From Verrucomicrobium sp. BvORR034 (GTDB taxonomy: Bacteria > Verrucomicrobiota > Verrucomicrobiia > Verrucomicrobiales > Verrucomicrobiaceae), in assembly GCF_000739635.1 (NCBI RefSeq), contig NZ_BATQ01000163.1, positions 62,001-126,000 on the forward strand: DNA of 64,000 bases, read 5' to 3'. The position numbers were made by a program, and so were the translations under genes. Each line of letters starts with the position of its first letter. The stretch's first letter is position 1. Shown here in pieces: positions 39,501-48,696 of this stretch. The notes under the pieces were generated by a model. The model did no database searches and was not told where the DNA came from. It worked only from the letters and a program-made list of their open reading frames with translations.

Positions 39501-39726
39501 CTGGCTTACCGGGCACAATGACCTTGTTCAGAAGGGCGTTTTCACGGACGTCGAGACGCAGTTTTGCCTTTCGCTGCTTCTCATCCTGCCCGTGGCACTT
39601 GAGGCAGTGTTCCGCCAGAACTGGCTGAACCTGAAAGTTATAGCTAATCTTCTCCGCGGCGCTTGCGGTGAGTGGACCGAGTAACCCGGTCAGGAGAAGC
39701 AGAACTGATGGGCGGGGGAAAATCAT
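36577..39726 (-). CDS. Multi-domain planctomycete-type cytochrome c (PSCyt1, DUF1549, LamG, DUF1553/PSD1)
   Basis: A 1049-residue exported protein; the signal peptide ends near residue 23. A c-type heme site CLKCH is at 41-45 in the PSCyt1 domain, with a distal PPPKENKKL segment. The DUF1549 domain follows (about 145-350), containing PIDAFVMQPL and RCHDHKYDPIS. A concanavalin/LamG-like insertion is at about 430-620 (LDFESLNDD, DPFSFSVWMKL, VTYDGSSRASGMRIYVNG). The DUF1553/PSD1 domain ends the protein, with NPLTSRVYVNRVWQMFMGRG and PTHPELLDWLALWF. It probably works with the adjacent DUF1501 protein in the periplasm, but no reaction is known. The LamG part suggests carbohydrate or protein binding. 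Confidence 0.93.
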   Translation of the reverse strand: MIFPRPSVLLLLTGLLGPLTASAAEKISYNFQVQPVLAEHCLKCHGQDEKQRKAKLRLDVRENALLNKVIVPGKPDESSFIERLLTHDEDEVMPPPKENKKLTAAQIDLFKRWIAEGAVYERHWSFIPPAPVPVPEIANREIAIESPIDAFVMQPLVAAGISQAKPAEREEWLRRVTFDLTGLPPTLEELDKFAADTASNAYEKVVDRLLASSAYGERMAIEWLDVSRFADTYGRHEDHDCLTWPYRDWVIRAFNDNLPYDQFVTWQTAGDMLPAPTQDMYLATAFNRLPQQSNEAGSNEEEFRQDIVADRVHTNGIAFLGLSMECARCHDHKYDPISTKDYYSLSAFLNNIDECGLYTVYTSNIPAPSMFVYDGDDERRHAELKLQINLKEQQRQAMQESARERFAHWMASRDSSVTPVKPQVHLDFESLNDDKVLANRADESKPGKVRLKTKLMDGHVGKSIRFQGDNSLSIANAGDFSRTDPFSFSVWMKLEKPLARAVVVHHSRAGLDAGSMGYELLLEDTKPSFALCHFWPGNAVRVRSTKSLPLNLWTHVAVTYDGSSRASGMRIYVNGQPVDQEVVRDNLYKDIVYDNSYEGKDMVEIATLTLAGRHNDVTLSAALLDDFKVYGCELSPVEVRLDAGAAVLNQPREWFQWWQREADAPSKKVVAELKTLREEENEISNRMREIMVMREMPGERRPTHVLNRGHFEAKGDRVEPDTPSSVFPFPSEFSRDRLGLAKWLVDRRNPLTSRVYVNRVWQMFMGRGIVGTSEDFGVQGQLPTHPELLDWLALWFMDNGWDTKELCKLIAMSATYRQSSLPQRVEMLKEDPDNKLLARGPRQRLTAEQLRDNALAVSGLLDRRLLGPPVMPYQPAGLWEDSGTQHSYSQSKGADLFRRSVYTFWRRTLPPPAMSVFDAPTREFCKTRRDRSANPLQALVLFNDPQFLESARVLAENLVREFPNDDAGRIRKGYRLLTSRHAADWQVELLTGLLKEQREHFASQPADADNLRRKNGEAAVDGKLPAVEVAATTLVTRALLAMDECVMKP

Positions 39727-39762
39727 GAAAACCGGTCCAAAAAAAGGCGCTGGACGCTAGCC

Positions 39763-41727
39763 GTGTCAGGCCAAAGTTCAAGCAGCAAGCCTGCCATGCC
39801 CAGACTCCGAAGCCTTCTCACTCTCCCCAACGTTTTTCGTATCGTCCTGCTGATCATCTGCGTTCAGGCCATTGGGCATCTGCGCGAGGAAAAGCCCCCG
39901 TGGAAATCTGCATGGGGACGCCATAAGGCCGAAGGCGTGGATCCGAGCTTCCGGGAACACGTGGCCACCGGACTCTGGTACGGTGCCGTGGCACGTGCCG
40001 GAATCGCGGGAGCCATCCTGCTGCTCTCACTGGGTTGGCGGAGGACGACCACGCCGGCCTCCACGAGCACACAAAAGCTGCTGGCGACCAGCGGGGCGGC
40101 GTCATCGCCATCACCTGTCGTCTTCTACAGTCTTCTGGGAGCCGTGCTGGCGGGGGCCCTGGCCATGCGAGCACCGCGGATGACTCACTCCCTCTGGGGC
40201 GACGAAGCTGACGCCTTGGCCACCTATGTGCACGGCATGTACAAGCCTCTGAAGAAGAAGGACCGGCAAGGTCCTGTGTACTTTGAGGGGGCCATCTGGC
40301 CACAGACCTTCTTCAGCGCCCGACATGGCCCAAACAACCATGTGCTCTTCAGTGCATCGAGTCGGCTCTGCCTTGAGGCCTGGCGGAAGATCACGAGCCG
40401 CAAGGACACGGAGTTCACGGAATGGGTGGCGCGGATCCCCAGCCTCATCGGTGGCCTCGTCTCCCTGGCGGGGCTGGCTCTGCTACTGCGACGGTGGGGC
40501 GTGCCATGGCTCGGCCTGCTGGCCACGCTCTTCATGGCGCTCCATCCGTGGCATGTTCGCTACTCGGCAGAGGCGCGGGGCTACGCGCTGGCCCTGGCCT
40601 TCTACCCCTTCCTGCTGCTGGCACTCTCGCATGCGCTTGATCAGGGCCGCTGGCGCGCGTGGCTGACCTTCGGGCTGCTGGAGTTCCTGATCATGTATTC
40701 CTGGGCAGGCATGGCCTACGCCATGGCCCTGCTCAATCTGGTCGCGATGGGGCTGATGGTTTCCAAGGCCGGTTGGGTCCAGCAAATGGTGCGCTGGGTC
40801 ACGGTGAACCTCGTCGCAGCCATGCTGTTCATTTCCCTCTATGCGCCCCATGTGCCACAGATCGCAGAAGCCCACGAACGCCTGCAATGGCTGCGCGGCC
40901 TGCCCATGGATGCCGTCTGGTTTCACAATCTGGTGGCGGAATTCTTTACCGGCATCCCCTATCATCGCCAGATCGCAAGCAATCCGGGTGAAATCAGCTG
41001 GGAAGGCCTTATGCAGACATCACCGGTGCTGACCTATTCAGGCTTCGCCCTCATCATCCTTGCCTTTCTGACCGGTCTCGTCGGGCTGTGGAAGTGGCAC
41101 CGGCAGCGGGCTCTACTGATCATCAGCACCTTCGCCGCGGTGGTGCTTTGCACCGTGCATTTCAAGTTCGGCATCAAGGACGAGCTTCGCTCCTGGTATC
41201 TCATCTTCGCCCTGCCCGCCCTCAGCATCACGGTAGCCTTCGGCATGTCTCTGCTGGGCAGGTGTCTCTGCCAGTTGTTTCGGGTGCGCGAAGTTGCCAT
41301 CACCGCAGGGGTCACCATCAGCCTCTTGATCATCGCGGCCGGCTCACTATGGGCCATGAACTGGAGCCAGATGCACCTCCCCTTTGAGGACTACCGCGGG
41401 GTGCTGGCGGCCTCACGGGAGAAACACGAGAGCTTCTCTCCCAAGGCCACTTCCAATGTGCTCATGTGCTGGCTGTGGCGCTACAGTGCCGTCTATGACC
41501 CGCGAGGGGAGATTCAAGTGCGTTCAGGACCGGGCCTGCGGGCGAGGATGGAGGAAATAAAATCCAAGAAAGGCGAGCTCTACATGGTGGTGGGCTTCCG
41601 GACCCTGGCAGAATCCTCGAATGCCGAGATCATCGCCATGGTGGAGGACCCGGCACTCTTCGAGAAGGTGCGCCTTTTCCCCTCCCGCCAATCCATTCAG
41701 ATGATGGAGCTCTATCGCATGCGATAG
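39763..41727 (+). CDS. Membrane glycosyltransferase, GT39/ArnT-like GT-C fold
   Basis: A 654-residue protein from GTG 39763; ATG 39796 (MPRLRSLL) is an alternative. About a dozen hydrophobic helices are predicted. The GT-C signature acidic residues lie in the first outside loop, in SLWGDEADALATYVHG near residues 140-160, and GPNNHVLF and SLIGGLVSLAGLALLLRR follow as in dolichyl-phosphate-mannose transferase relatives. The last about 120 residues form a soluble tail. It would transfer a sugar from a polyprenyl-phosphate donor to an envelope acceptor. It diverges from the cytochrome gene and is convergent with the pilin cassette. Confidence 0.85.
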   Translation: MSGQSSSSKPAMPRLRSLLTLPNVFRIVLLIICVQAIGHLREEKPPWKSAWGRHKAEGVDPSFREHVATGLWYGAVARAGIAGAILLLSLGWRRTTTPASTSTQKLLATSGAASSPSPVVFYSLLGAVLAGALAMRAPRMTHSLWGDEADALATYVHGMYKPLKKKDRQGPVYFEGAIWPQTFFSARHGPNNHVLFSASSRLCLEAWRKITSRKDTEFTEWVARIPSLIGGLVSLAGLALLLRRWGVPWLGLLATLFMALHPWHVRYSAEARGYALALAFYPFLLLALSHALDQGRWRAWLTFGLLEFLIMYSWAGMAYAMALLNLVAMGLMVSKAGWVQQMVRWVTVNLVAAMLFISLYAPHVPQIAEAHERLQWLRGLPMDAVWFHNLVAEFFTGIPYHRQIASNPGEISWEGLMQTSPVLTYSGFALIILAFLTGLVGLWKWHRQRALLIISTFAAVVLCTVHFKFGIKDELRSWYLIFALPALSITVAFGMSLLGRCLCQLFRVREVAITAGVTISLLIIAAGSLWAMNWSQMHLPFEDYRGVLAASREKHESFSPKATSNVLMCWLWRYSAVYDPRGEIQVRSGPGLRARMEEIKSKKGELYMVVGFRTLAESSNAEIIAMVEDPALFEKVRLFPSRQSIQMMELYRMR

Positions 41728-41767
41728 TTTGCATCGTCACCTCATCTCATCGCAACCGCCACGATGT

Positions 41768-42442
41768 TCAATAAACCGTGGCCCGGGTGTTAAACGGATC
41801 AATCAAGACCGCCCGGTAGTTGTCCGCAGGCACTTCCGTGTCTGCTGAAGCCGGACCATGCTCGGCCACAAACACCACCGCCCAGGTACGGTTCGCGGCG
41901 TTCCATTTCAGGGAATTGGAGCCGTTGGGCCGGACTTCCACCTCGATGAAACGGTAGCTGTGCCCAATGCCCGCGGTCAACTCAGGGTCCTTGTTGGCAT
42001 CGGCACTCTGCGTTCCCTTGGTCAAGGCCGCCTGGTTGAAGATGGTGGAGAACTGCTCACGCTCATTGATGATGACCCCGCTGTCCATGCGGTGGAGTTC
42101 GGTGACCGCCTTCATCTCCCCTTCGTCCGTACGACGGAGGGTCTGCCAGCTGCGCCACTTTACCTCCGTGCCAGGCTGGGAAGGGTCCGCATGCTCGTAG
42201 AACCGCAACACCACCGGGTGATTGTTCTTCACGCTTTCCAGGAGCGCATTGTGGACGTCACCAGCGAGATTGATGGCCTCGGTCTTGAGCTTCTGCGCCG
42301 TCTGGCTGCCCACAGAACCCATTCCCGTGAGAGCAAGCAGAAGACCAACGATGCCGATGACAACCAGCATCTCGATGAGGGTAAAGGCCTGCCTGCTGGC
42401 GGCCCGGATAGCAAGTGGGTGCCGTTTCATAGGGTGATTCAT
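41768..42442 (-). CDS. Verru_Chthon cassette protein D, pilin-like
   Basis: A 224-residue product from ATG 42442, chosen because it overlaps the stop of cassette gene C as ATGA; 42487 is also open. Residues about 18-40 form a type IV prepilin signal (RQAFTLIEMLVVIGIVGLLLAL) with Phe after the cleavage site and Glu5. The rest is a soluble pseudopilin-like head. The A to D set is a verrucomicrobial cassette defined by its own TIGRFAM families, thought to form pilus- or pseudopilus-like structures. Prepilin peptidase and assembly ATPase are not in this window. Confidence 0.88.
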   Translation of the reverse strand: MNHPMKRHPLAIRAASRQAFTLIEMLVVIGIVGLLLALTGMGSVGSQTAQKLKTEAINLAGDVHNALLESVKNNHPVVLRFYEHADPSQPGTEVKWRSWQTLRRTDEGEMKAVTELHRMDSGVIINEREQFSTIFNQAALTKGTQSADANKDPELTAGIGHSYRFIEVEVRPNGSNSLKWNAANRTWAVVFVAEHGPASADTEVPADNYRAVLIDPFNTRATVY

Positions 42443-43680
42443 GGGTTCGTCGATGCCGTGGCGGGAAGGTCCGCGTCGGTGGTCCATTTGGCCGACCTTA
42501 ATTCGACCGAGGATGAAAAAATCCGGTAGGCAACTCTGTCGCCTGCCAGCATGGATTCCAGATTGGCAAGGTCTGTTCTCAGAGTGCCTTCATAGCTCGA
42601 AGAATTGCGGTTGGTCACCGTCCCCACAGACTGGAAGTGGGTGCGGACATATTCCAGGTACTTGGATTCGTCTCCACCGCCTTCCAGGTAGTTTCCCCAG
42701 CTGGCATCGTCCAGAGCGACGAGCGTCACCTCAAGCACCGGCGGAAGTTGATGCCGGGAGGCCTGGATAAGCTGCGTGCCATTGCGATCCGTCCCACTGT
42801 TCGTGGGAGTGGCCATCTGGAACTCGCGGGAGTCATAGAAATAACTCGGGGCCACATCGTAGTCGCACGCACTTCCCACCCCCTGGGTGGGCACCCGGGG
42901 GCTGATGATCAGCGCCAGGATGTTGCGGGCCAGCACCCGGGAGCCCGTGTTGATGTCACACGTCACGGGCGGGTTCACGCCCCCCACCGTGCCGTCACGG
43001 AACCAGCTGTAGAGTCCGGCAGAGGCGGTCTGGGTGGCGAGCAGAGGCTTCAAGTCCGTCCCCTGCAGGAAGACCGGGAGCGACTCTGAAGGCTGACGGA
43101 ACTCCATGAGCGAAAAGGTGTTCCGCTCGGGATTCCGACCATTGGGCCCACTGTCCTTTCTCAGGAACTCCGGCCGGTCGGCCAGATCGCTGCGGTACTG
43201 CACATAGAATCCCCAGCCATTCAGCAGTTCCTCCATGTTGTCGTAGGCGGCAGAGGCACTGGTGCCGCCCACCTCCTGGCCGGCGAAGCCCATCGGAGCC
43301 TGGAAGAAGATCGCATGGCCACAGGTGTTGTTGACCGTCTGGAGCAATCCCTGTCCTCCGGAAGTCTTATGCGAAGGCCCGGTCACGAAGTGCAGGTCCG
43401 AGTAACGCTGGTACCGCGTGGGCGTGGTGGGGTTGTCGTAGTCCCACACGGAATTCAGCGTCGCCTGGGAAAGGCGTCGTGTAATTGCCTCGAACGCGAT
43501 CCGGGCTTCCCGGAACTCCTCCACCCGGTTTCTCGCCCCAGTCCAGATGACCTGGGTCTGGAACACCGTCTGCAACAGCACCCCCATGAGGAGAGCCACC
43601 ACAGTCATGGACACCAGCAACTCCACCAGGGTGAAGCCGTGGCTACGGGCACGGGGCGAAAGATAGGAGCGAGTCATCAT
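42439..43680 (-). CDS. Verru_Chthon cassette protein C, pilin-like
   Basis: A 413-residue protein with a type IV prepilin signal near the N-terminus (SHGFTLVELLVSMTVVALLMGVLLQTV), followed by a large beta-rich head (for example RYQRYSDLHFVTGPSH). It is larger than normal pilins, as cassette C proteins are. It starts about 50 bp after gene B and overlaps gene D, consistent with one operon running A1-B-C-D. Confidence 0.88.
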   Translation of the reverse strand: MMTRSYLSPRARSHGFTLVELLVSMTVVALLMGVLLQTVFQTQVIWTGARNRVEEFREARIAFEAITRRLSQATLNSVWDYDNPTTPTRYQRYSDLHFVTGPSHKTSGGQGLLQTVNNTCGHAIFFQAPMGFAGQEVGGTSASAAYDNMEELLNGWGFYVQYRSDLADRPEFLRKDSGPNGRNPERNTFSLMEFRQPSESLPVFLQGTDLKPLLATQTASAGLYSWFRDGTVGGVNPPVTCDINTGSRVLARNILALIISPRVPTQGVGSACDYDVAPSYFYDSREFQMATPTNSGTDRNGTQLIQASRHQLPPVLEVTLVALDDASWGNYLEGGGDESKYLEYVRTHFQSVGTVTNRNSSSYEGTLRTDLANLESMLAGDRVAYRIFSSSVELRSAKWTTDADLPATASTNP

Positions 43681-43730
43681 TCTGTCAGTCAGGGTTGGGC
43701 TAGCTCAAGCCGGAAGAGCAGCAGGGCAAT

Positions 43731-44252
43731 TCAGAGCGATGCGGCGGCCGGACCGGCCACTTCCGTCTTCTCCATCCGCACGACGGTTACTGCACGCTTC
43801 CAGACGCGGCGGGGATCGCTGAAGGGATCCGTGCGCGGGCTGTCACTGATGGCAACCGTCGCCTGCCGGAGGAATCCATTGCGGGCATTCCCAGGAAGAT
43901 CCACTCCGGAGACATTGCCCGTGGTGTCTGGGGACACCTGCACGGTATAGATGCTGTTCACTGCATCCACCTTTCCACCCTGCACGGGGTCGCCGCCGGC
44001 GTCGAACTTGTAGGTGATGGCGGACGCATTGTTCGCCCACTCGTCAAAGTCACGCATCTGCAGGTCCTGGGAGATCCAGCGGAGGATTCGCGCGGTGGCC
44101 ATCTGGTTCGATGAAGCACGCATCTGGTCCATGCCGGCGGGCAGCAGGGAGATCAGCAGCACCACGGTGGTGGCGGCGATGCCAACGGCCAGGACTACTT
44201 CAACCAGGCTGAAGCCCCGGCTTCGAAGGGGGCGGCGGGTGATGAGTTTCAT
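43731..44252 (-). CDS. Verru_Chthon cassette protein B, pilin-like
   Basis: A 173-residue protein with prepilin signal RSRGFSLVEVVLAVGIAATT at about 10-30, including Glu5 of the mature form, then a small head domain. It sits 42 bp downstream of A1 and 50 bp upstream of C. It is likely a minor pseudopilin cleaved by a prepilin peptidase encoded elsewhere. Confidence 0.88.
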   Translation of the reverse strand: MKLITRRPLRSRGFSLVEVVLAVGIAATTVVLLISLLPAGMDQMRASSNQMATARILRWISQDLQMRDFDEWANNASAITYKFDAGGDPVQGGKVDAVNSIYTVQVSPDTTGNVSGVDLPGNARNGFLRQATVAISDSPRTDPFSDPRRVWKRAVTVVRMEKTEVAGPAAASL

Positions 44253-44294
44253 AGGGCGGGATATCGGGGTTCAGTTGGGGTGGGTTCAGTCTTC

Positions 44295-47200
44295 TCAAGG
44301 GGCAAACTTGCGGTTCTGGATGACGCGAAGACGGTAGTAGCGGTCCAGGCTGTAATTGGGATTGGCAAACTCGGAGGCACTGGCCATGTCTGGCATGTTC
44401 CGGTCGCCAGGATCGATGTAGCGCTCGAAGATCGAGGACCCACGCTGTTCCGCGGCCATCTGGTCCTTCTCTTCATCCCACACGGTGGGGTCCGTGCTGC
44501 GGGCCTTGCGCAGAAGCTGCACCTTGTAGTGCACCTGGAAGACGTTGGACTTGGTCGTCAGGCGTGGGTAGATGTCGTTGTAGGGGCTCTCACGCGCGTT
44601 GTCTCCAGTCAGCGTCATCTTGCGCCACCAGAGCACGGAGCTGGAATAAGTGGGCACCGCCGGAGCATTGGGGTGATAGGTCGCCCCTTTCAACGCCGAA
44701 GGTACGAGGAATATGTCACAAATCTCAGAGGCGGAGCGGAAGACATCCCCTGCCTGAAAGCGCATTTCAAAACCACGCAGAGTGCCGGTGGTGGCATCCA
44801 GGTTGATGTCATAGCGGAAGTCGTACGGGCACTTGTTCAGCCCCTTGTAGTTGTCCGAGTTTCCCATCGTTTTGTCTGCCGCCAGATCGGGCGGCAGGGC
44901 GGTGATGCGGGTGTTCTTCAAGACCGCATGCAGACCCGTGCGGCGCTTGATGTAGCGGAAGGGGTAGATCTCCGTGTTCATGTTGATCTTGCCTCCCGTG
45001 GAAAAGGGTTCGCTGATGGCACCGGGCTCCGCCACGGGCATCCAGAACCAGTCCAGATACAGGTGGTCCTTGGGAGAGCCAAATCCAAAGTGATCCTGCA
45101 CGTTGGGCAGCGCGGTGGAACTCGTCTGGCGGGAGGCGGGATTCGCGCAGAAGAGAAGCGTCTGCCAGGGACGGGATGCCTTTACTCCTGTGGGCAGTGC
45201 GCCAAACGTTACCGGAGACGCGATCTGGCGGTTCGGGGTAAAATTCGTGTCCGTGCCATCACTGGGGTCATATCCGTAGGAGTAGAAACCTCCGCCGTTG
45301 TATTTGAAGCTGGCAAGAATGGGGTATCTGAGGAAAGGACCGTCGGAGAAGATGCCCACCCCCGTCTCCCAGTCCCCGGGGCGGTTGTCGGCATTCAAAG
45401 CCGCCGCAAGCCCCTTGGGCACAATGGGAACCGCACTGGGGCCATATTTGATTCCTGAAACCAGGTAACCGGCCCGGGAGATGTTGGTCGGCCGGTTGGC
45501 GTTCGATGCGATGCCGGTCAGGGCGATATCGGCATCCGTCGTGTTCGGCGTGGGGTTGTAACCCACTTGACCCAGCAGGTTCCACCGGTCTTCACGAAGC
45601 GAGCATCCGTCGCGATCCGCATAGTTGGAGCTGCTCCACTTGGTGTTTTTGGAGAACCAGCTTGAGGGCACCTCAGGGGTGGCGGCAAGCAGACGGAAAT
45701 CTCCTTTGCTGGGCCCGGCCGGATTGAGCTGCACGGCGCGCACCACATCCTCCTTGTTGATCAGGGTGAAGCGGTGGTCCTTCCAATAACCCATGCTGGT
45801 GTACAGCGGACCGCCAAATTTTCCCGCAGGTGCGGCGGGATAGTTGTAGTCGCTGTTGATGCTCAGCCGCTTGAGGCGTTGGGCGAAGGTCCGCCGTTCC
45901 TTTCCTTCCAGCGAGGCCGCATCCTTGGTGGTGCTGGTGTTGGTACCGTCAATGTTGTCATCGTCCATCTTCGGGCGCGGGAAGACGTGAGTGCCTGAAA
46001 AGTCCATGGTCAGCTTCTGGATGAGCTCGCCGCCGCTTTGGGGGCTGTCCGTCACGGTCCGCAGTTCAATCGTGATGTTGCTGCCGGTGAAGGTCATCTT
46101 GGTGGGGTCATCTCCCAAAGGCACCGACACCTGGTCAGAGAAGAACGGGTAGTCGACTTTCTCATCGCCACCTGGTTTGACCGGATTCTTGAAGCCGTTC
46201 AGATCCTTCATCAGCAGCACCAGAAGATTCTGGTAAGCCTGGCAGGACCCCCATCCGCCGGATGTGGTATTGGTGTTGAGACGCGTCGTGGCGCTGTTGA
46301 CGAAGCCCATGGGTGCGGTCGGCGGGTTGGACGTGGAGGCCAGCACCGGTCCAAGACGGAACCCGTCCATGCCTGTGATCTTCACACGGTAACGAGGAGA
46401 CAACTGCGGCTCCCCGGGCATGAGGCGCAGGAAGTTGAGCAGGAGAAAGCACTCCACCTTGGTCACGCGCTTCTCCGCATCCTTCTCCGTACCCGTGAAG
46501 ACCAGCGCCGCCTCTGTGAGAGTCGGAAACCTCCCGAAGCCCTTGCAGGCTTTGCCGTTCAGGTCAAGGCGAAGCGGCACTACGTAGCTTTCACCAAGGA
46601 CCCCATTAGGTCCGCCCGTGCCGGGATAGCTGTACTTTGGTGCCAGGGCCTTGGACAACATGTTCGGGGCCGAGCGAACGTAGTCGAAGGTCTCGGTCAA
46701 AATCTGGTCGGAGTCGTCTGCGTATTTCTGGGCAAAGTTCCCGCCGAACCCAGGAATGTTGGTTCCGGCCATCTTCTGCATATAGCTGACAATCGACCGG
46801 TTCCGGGTCATGCTGGCCTCGGTATAATCATTCGACAAATAATGGGCGCTGGTGAGCTGGTTTTGTGTGTTGTCGAGGGCGTTCGAACTGGCCCGCTGGA
46901 AATAGAAGGGACGCTTGTTGGCCGTGGAGGCGAAAGCGATCATGTTGTCCACTGCATTGCGATGCGCAGTGTTGAAATTGATGGGCCAGATGGAGAGGCG
47001 GGGCTTGTTGAAAAGGTTCACCTCGGGAGCCCGGCTGTGGGCGGTGAGAAAAAATCGGGTTTTGGAAAGAACATCGGAGTTGATGGCACCCACCCCGACA
47101 TTGGTGCGGGCGGGGTTGAAGATCAGCTCATCTGGGGAGGCATAATAGCGGTCTGCATCACGGGGATTCGCAGGGACGGAATTGTTACTGGTCGTGAATG

Positions 47201-48395
47201 CCGTGCCCCCTCTCGTGCCCCCCATGGCAATCCGCGGTGACAGTTTGTAGTAGGCATCCAGTTGGGTGGCGTATTCCGTGGCTTCTGCAGCGAGATGCGG
47301 AGACTTGTTCATCGGCAGCCAGGGGCCGAACACCGCGCTCATGCTGGTGCGGCTGGGATGTCCCGGGTATCGGGTGAACTCATCCCGCACCAGCAGGCTG
47401 GTGGCGAACCCGTAGGGGGCGGTGGCCGCGGCGCTTAGCGAAGCCGCGTTGCCGCGTTCGATGTTGGTGTTGCCAAGGGGGAGATCCCAGAACGCTCCCT
47501 CGCCCGCCGTGTTGATGTTCACTTTGGACGATTCGTCGTCCGTCCAGAAGGCGATCCGGCCGGTGACGGGGTTGTCCACCGTGGCACCAGGCACGGACAC
47601 CTTCATACCATCCGCACCGCTCTCGGTGCCAGCGCTCATCGTGCCGTCCTGCAGGACATAGATCCAGCGCACCGGCATCGGAAGCGGGTTGGACGGGTTG
47701 CTGCCAGTGGCAGGAGCCAGGACAAGCTTTTCCAGTCCTGTACCCGAGCTCAAGATTTCAGCTCCCGCAACCCTGGCCTGGTTCCCAACCGCCGCAGCTT
47801 GATCCTTGAACCCTTCGGGATCAACAATCGGATAGACCGGCTGGATCCCCTTTCCTGAGCTATCACGGCTGGTATAGACGGGGGCATTCAGATCGGTGAA
47901 CAACGCCTTCTTCTCATGCCACTGGTCCGGAAGCTCGTCGGTCGCATTGATGTCCGGGGACATCCCCCCGGCATTTGGTTGCACCTCCATTTGGGCTGCG
48001 GAATAAAGCTTGAAAGCACGGTCCATCTTAGTGCGCTGCGTGGTCGGATCCACATCCTGGCCGAACACGCGAATCATGCCCGGCTGTGATGCCCAGGTCT
48101 TGGTGCTGCCGTTGTTCTCCGTCGCCTTGCGCACCTGGGCGATGACGATGTTAAGCGGCAGGTCTGCCAGCAACCGGGCTTCCTCCCCCTTCGCATAAGA
48201 TCCGCTGGCGCGAGTCTCTGTATGCACCATGGAGAGAAACCCCGTCACCAGCAGGACAAGCAAGGCGACGACGCTCAATACCATGATCAAGGCGACCCCC
48301 GACTGACGGCGGCGGATGTTCCCTGCCTTGAAGAATTTTCTTCCGGCTTCGTAAGCCTTTTTTGTCGGCAGAAAAACAAACTCAAAGTTTTTCAT
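44295..48395 (-). CDS. Verru_Chthon cassette protein A, first copy (A1)
   Basis: A 1366-residue protein. An N-terminal PilX-like hydrophobic helix (about 33-55, SGVALIMVLSVVALLVLLVTGF) is followed by the family-typical HTETRASGSYAKGEEARLLADLPLNIVIAQVRKATENN. Internal markers are GRIAFWTDDESSKVNINTAGEG and APEVNLFNKPRLSIWPI near 470. A C-terminal region carries INMNTEIYPFRYIKRRTGLHAVLKNT, and the end IYPRLTTKSNVFQVHYKVQLL is shared with A2 and A3. It heads the A-B-C-D operon. A sigma-54-like element lies 86 bp upstream of its start. It is the most divergent of the three A proteins here. Confidence 0.9.
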   Translation of the reverse strand: MKNFEFVFLPTKKAYEAGRKFFKAGNIRRRQSGVALIMVLSVVALLVLLVTGFLSMVHTETRASGSYAKGEEARLLADLPLNIVIAQVRKATENNGSTKTWASQPGMIRVFGQDVDPTTQRTKMDRAFKLYSAAQMEVQPNAGGMSPDINATDELPDQWHEKKALFTDLNAPVYTSRDSSGKGIQPVYPIVDPEGFKDQAAAVGNQARVAGAEILSSGTGLEKLVLAPATGSNPSNPLPMPVRWIYVLQDGTMSAGTESGADGMKVSVPGATVDNPVTGRIAFWTDDESSKVNINTAGEGAFWDLPLGNTNIERGNAASLSAAATAPYGFATSLLVRDEFTRYPGHPSRTSMSAVFGPWLPMNKSPHLAAEATEYATQLDAYYKLSPRIAMGGTRGGTAFTTSNNSVPANPRDADRYYASPDELIFNPARTNVGVGAINSDVLSKTRFFLTAHSRAPEVNLFNKPRLSIWPINFNTAHRNAVDNMIAFASTANKRPFYFQRASSNALDNTQNQLTSAHYLSNDYTEASMTRNRSIVSYMQKMAGTNIPGFGGNFAQKYADDSDQILTETFDYVRSAPNMLSKALAPKYSYPGTGGPNGVLGESYVVPLRLDLNGKACKGFGRFPTLTEAALVFTGTEKDAEKRVTKVECFLLLNFLRLMPGEPQLSPRYRVKITGMDGFRLGPVLASTSNPPTAPMGFVNSATTRLNTNTTSGGWGSCQAYQNLLVLLMKDLNGFKNPVKPGGDEKVDYPFFSDQVSVPLGDDPTKMTFTGSNITIELRTVTDSPQSGGELIQKLTMDFSGTHVFPRPKMDDDNIDGTNTSTTKDAASLEGKERRTFAQRLKRLSINSDYNYPAAPAGKFGGPLYTSMGYWKDHRFTLINKEDVVRAVQLNPAGPSKGDFRLLAATPEVPSSWFSKNTKWSSSNYADRDGCSLREDRWNLLGQVGYNPTPNTTDADIALTGIASNANRPTNISRAGYLVSGIKYGPSAVPIVPKGLAAALNADNRPGDWETGVGIFSDGPFLRYPILASFKYNGGGFYSYGYDPSDGTDTNFTPNRQIASPVTFGALPTGVKASRPWQTLLFCANPASRQTSSTALPNVQDHFGFGSPKDHLYLDWFWMPVAEPGAISEPFSTGGKINMNTEIYPFRYIKRRTGLHAVLKNTRITALPPDLAADKTMGNSDNYKGLNKCPYDFRYDINLDATTGTLRGFEMRFQAGDVFRSASEICDIFLVPSALKGATYHPNAPAVPTYSSSVLWWRKMTLTGDNARESPYNDIYPRLTTKSNVFQVHYKVQLLRKARSTDPTVWDEEKDQMAAEQRGSSIFERYIDPGDRNMPDMASASEFANPNYSLDRYYRLRVIQNRKFAP

Positions 48396-48480
48396 TGTGA
48401 ATCAGTGGGCGTTTCGTTAGTCTCGAAAAAAGCTGAAAAGAATTCAGCAAGCATTCCAAGCGGAGTTGGGTTGGATGAAA

Positions 48481-48494
48481 GCTAGGAGCATGCC
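48481..48494 (-). promoter_or_regulatory. Sigma-54-like promoter of cassette A1
   Basis: Coding strand GGCATG-CTCC-TAGC. GG and GC are exactly 10 bp apart, as in -24/-12 promoters, but the -12 box reads TAGC instead of TTGC. The same pattern precedes three other large genes here. The predicted transcript start is near 48469, leaving a leader of about 74 bases. Confidence 0.5.
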
Positions 48495-48520
48495 GCTCAT
48501 GCCAAACAGGGCACGGGACA

Positions 48521-48548
48521 GATTCGCAAATTGCGCATTCGCATTCGC
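48521..48548 (-). promoter_or_regulatory. Conserved upstream box of cassette A1
   Basis: On the plus strand GATTCGCAAATTGCGCATTC followed by another GCATTCGC, about 30-50 bp upstream of the sigma-54-like element. Related sequences lie upstream of the other three genes. It is a candidate activator or regulator site. Confidence 0.4.
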
Positions 48549-48678
48549 TTTTGACGCATCACCAGGAAACCAGCACGGCACCTTCTTCGATGCAAAAAGC
48601 GCTGTTTTCTCAGGGGAAACTGGGCAGAATCCGCCCTCACCTATAGGAAACAACATACCCACAACAAATCGGAACACT

Positions 48679-48696
48679 TGTCCGATATACCGGACA
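48679..48696. repeat. Inverted repeat TGTCCG-N6-CGGACA
   Basis: A perfect 6-bp palindrome with a 6-bp AT-rich centre, overlapped by a second pair CCGAT...ATCGG. It looks like a protein-binding site rather than a terminator. The owner is unknown. Confidence 0.45.
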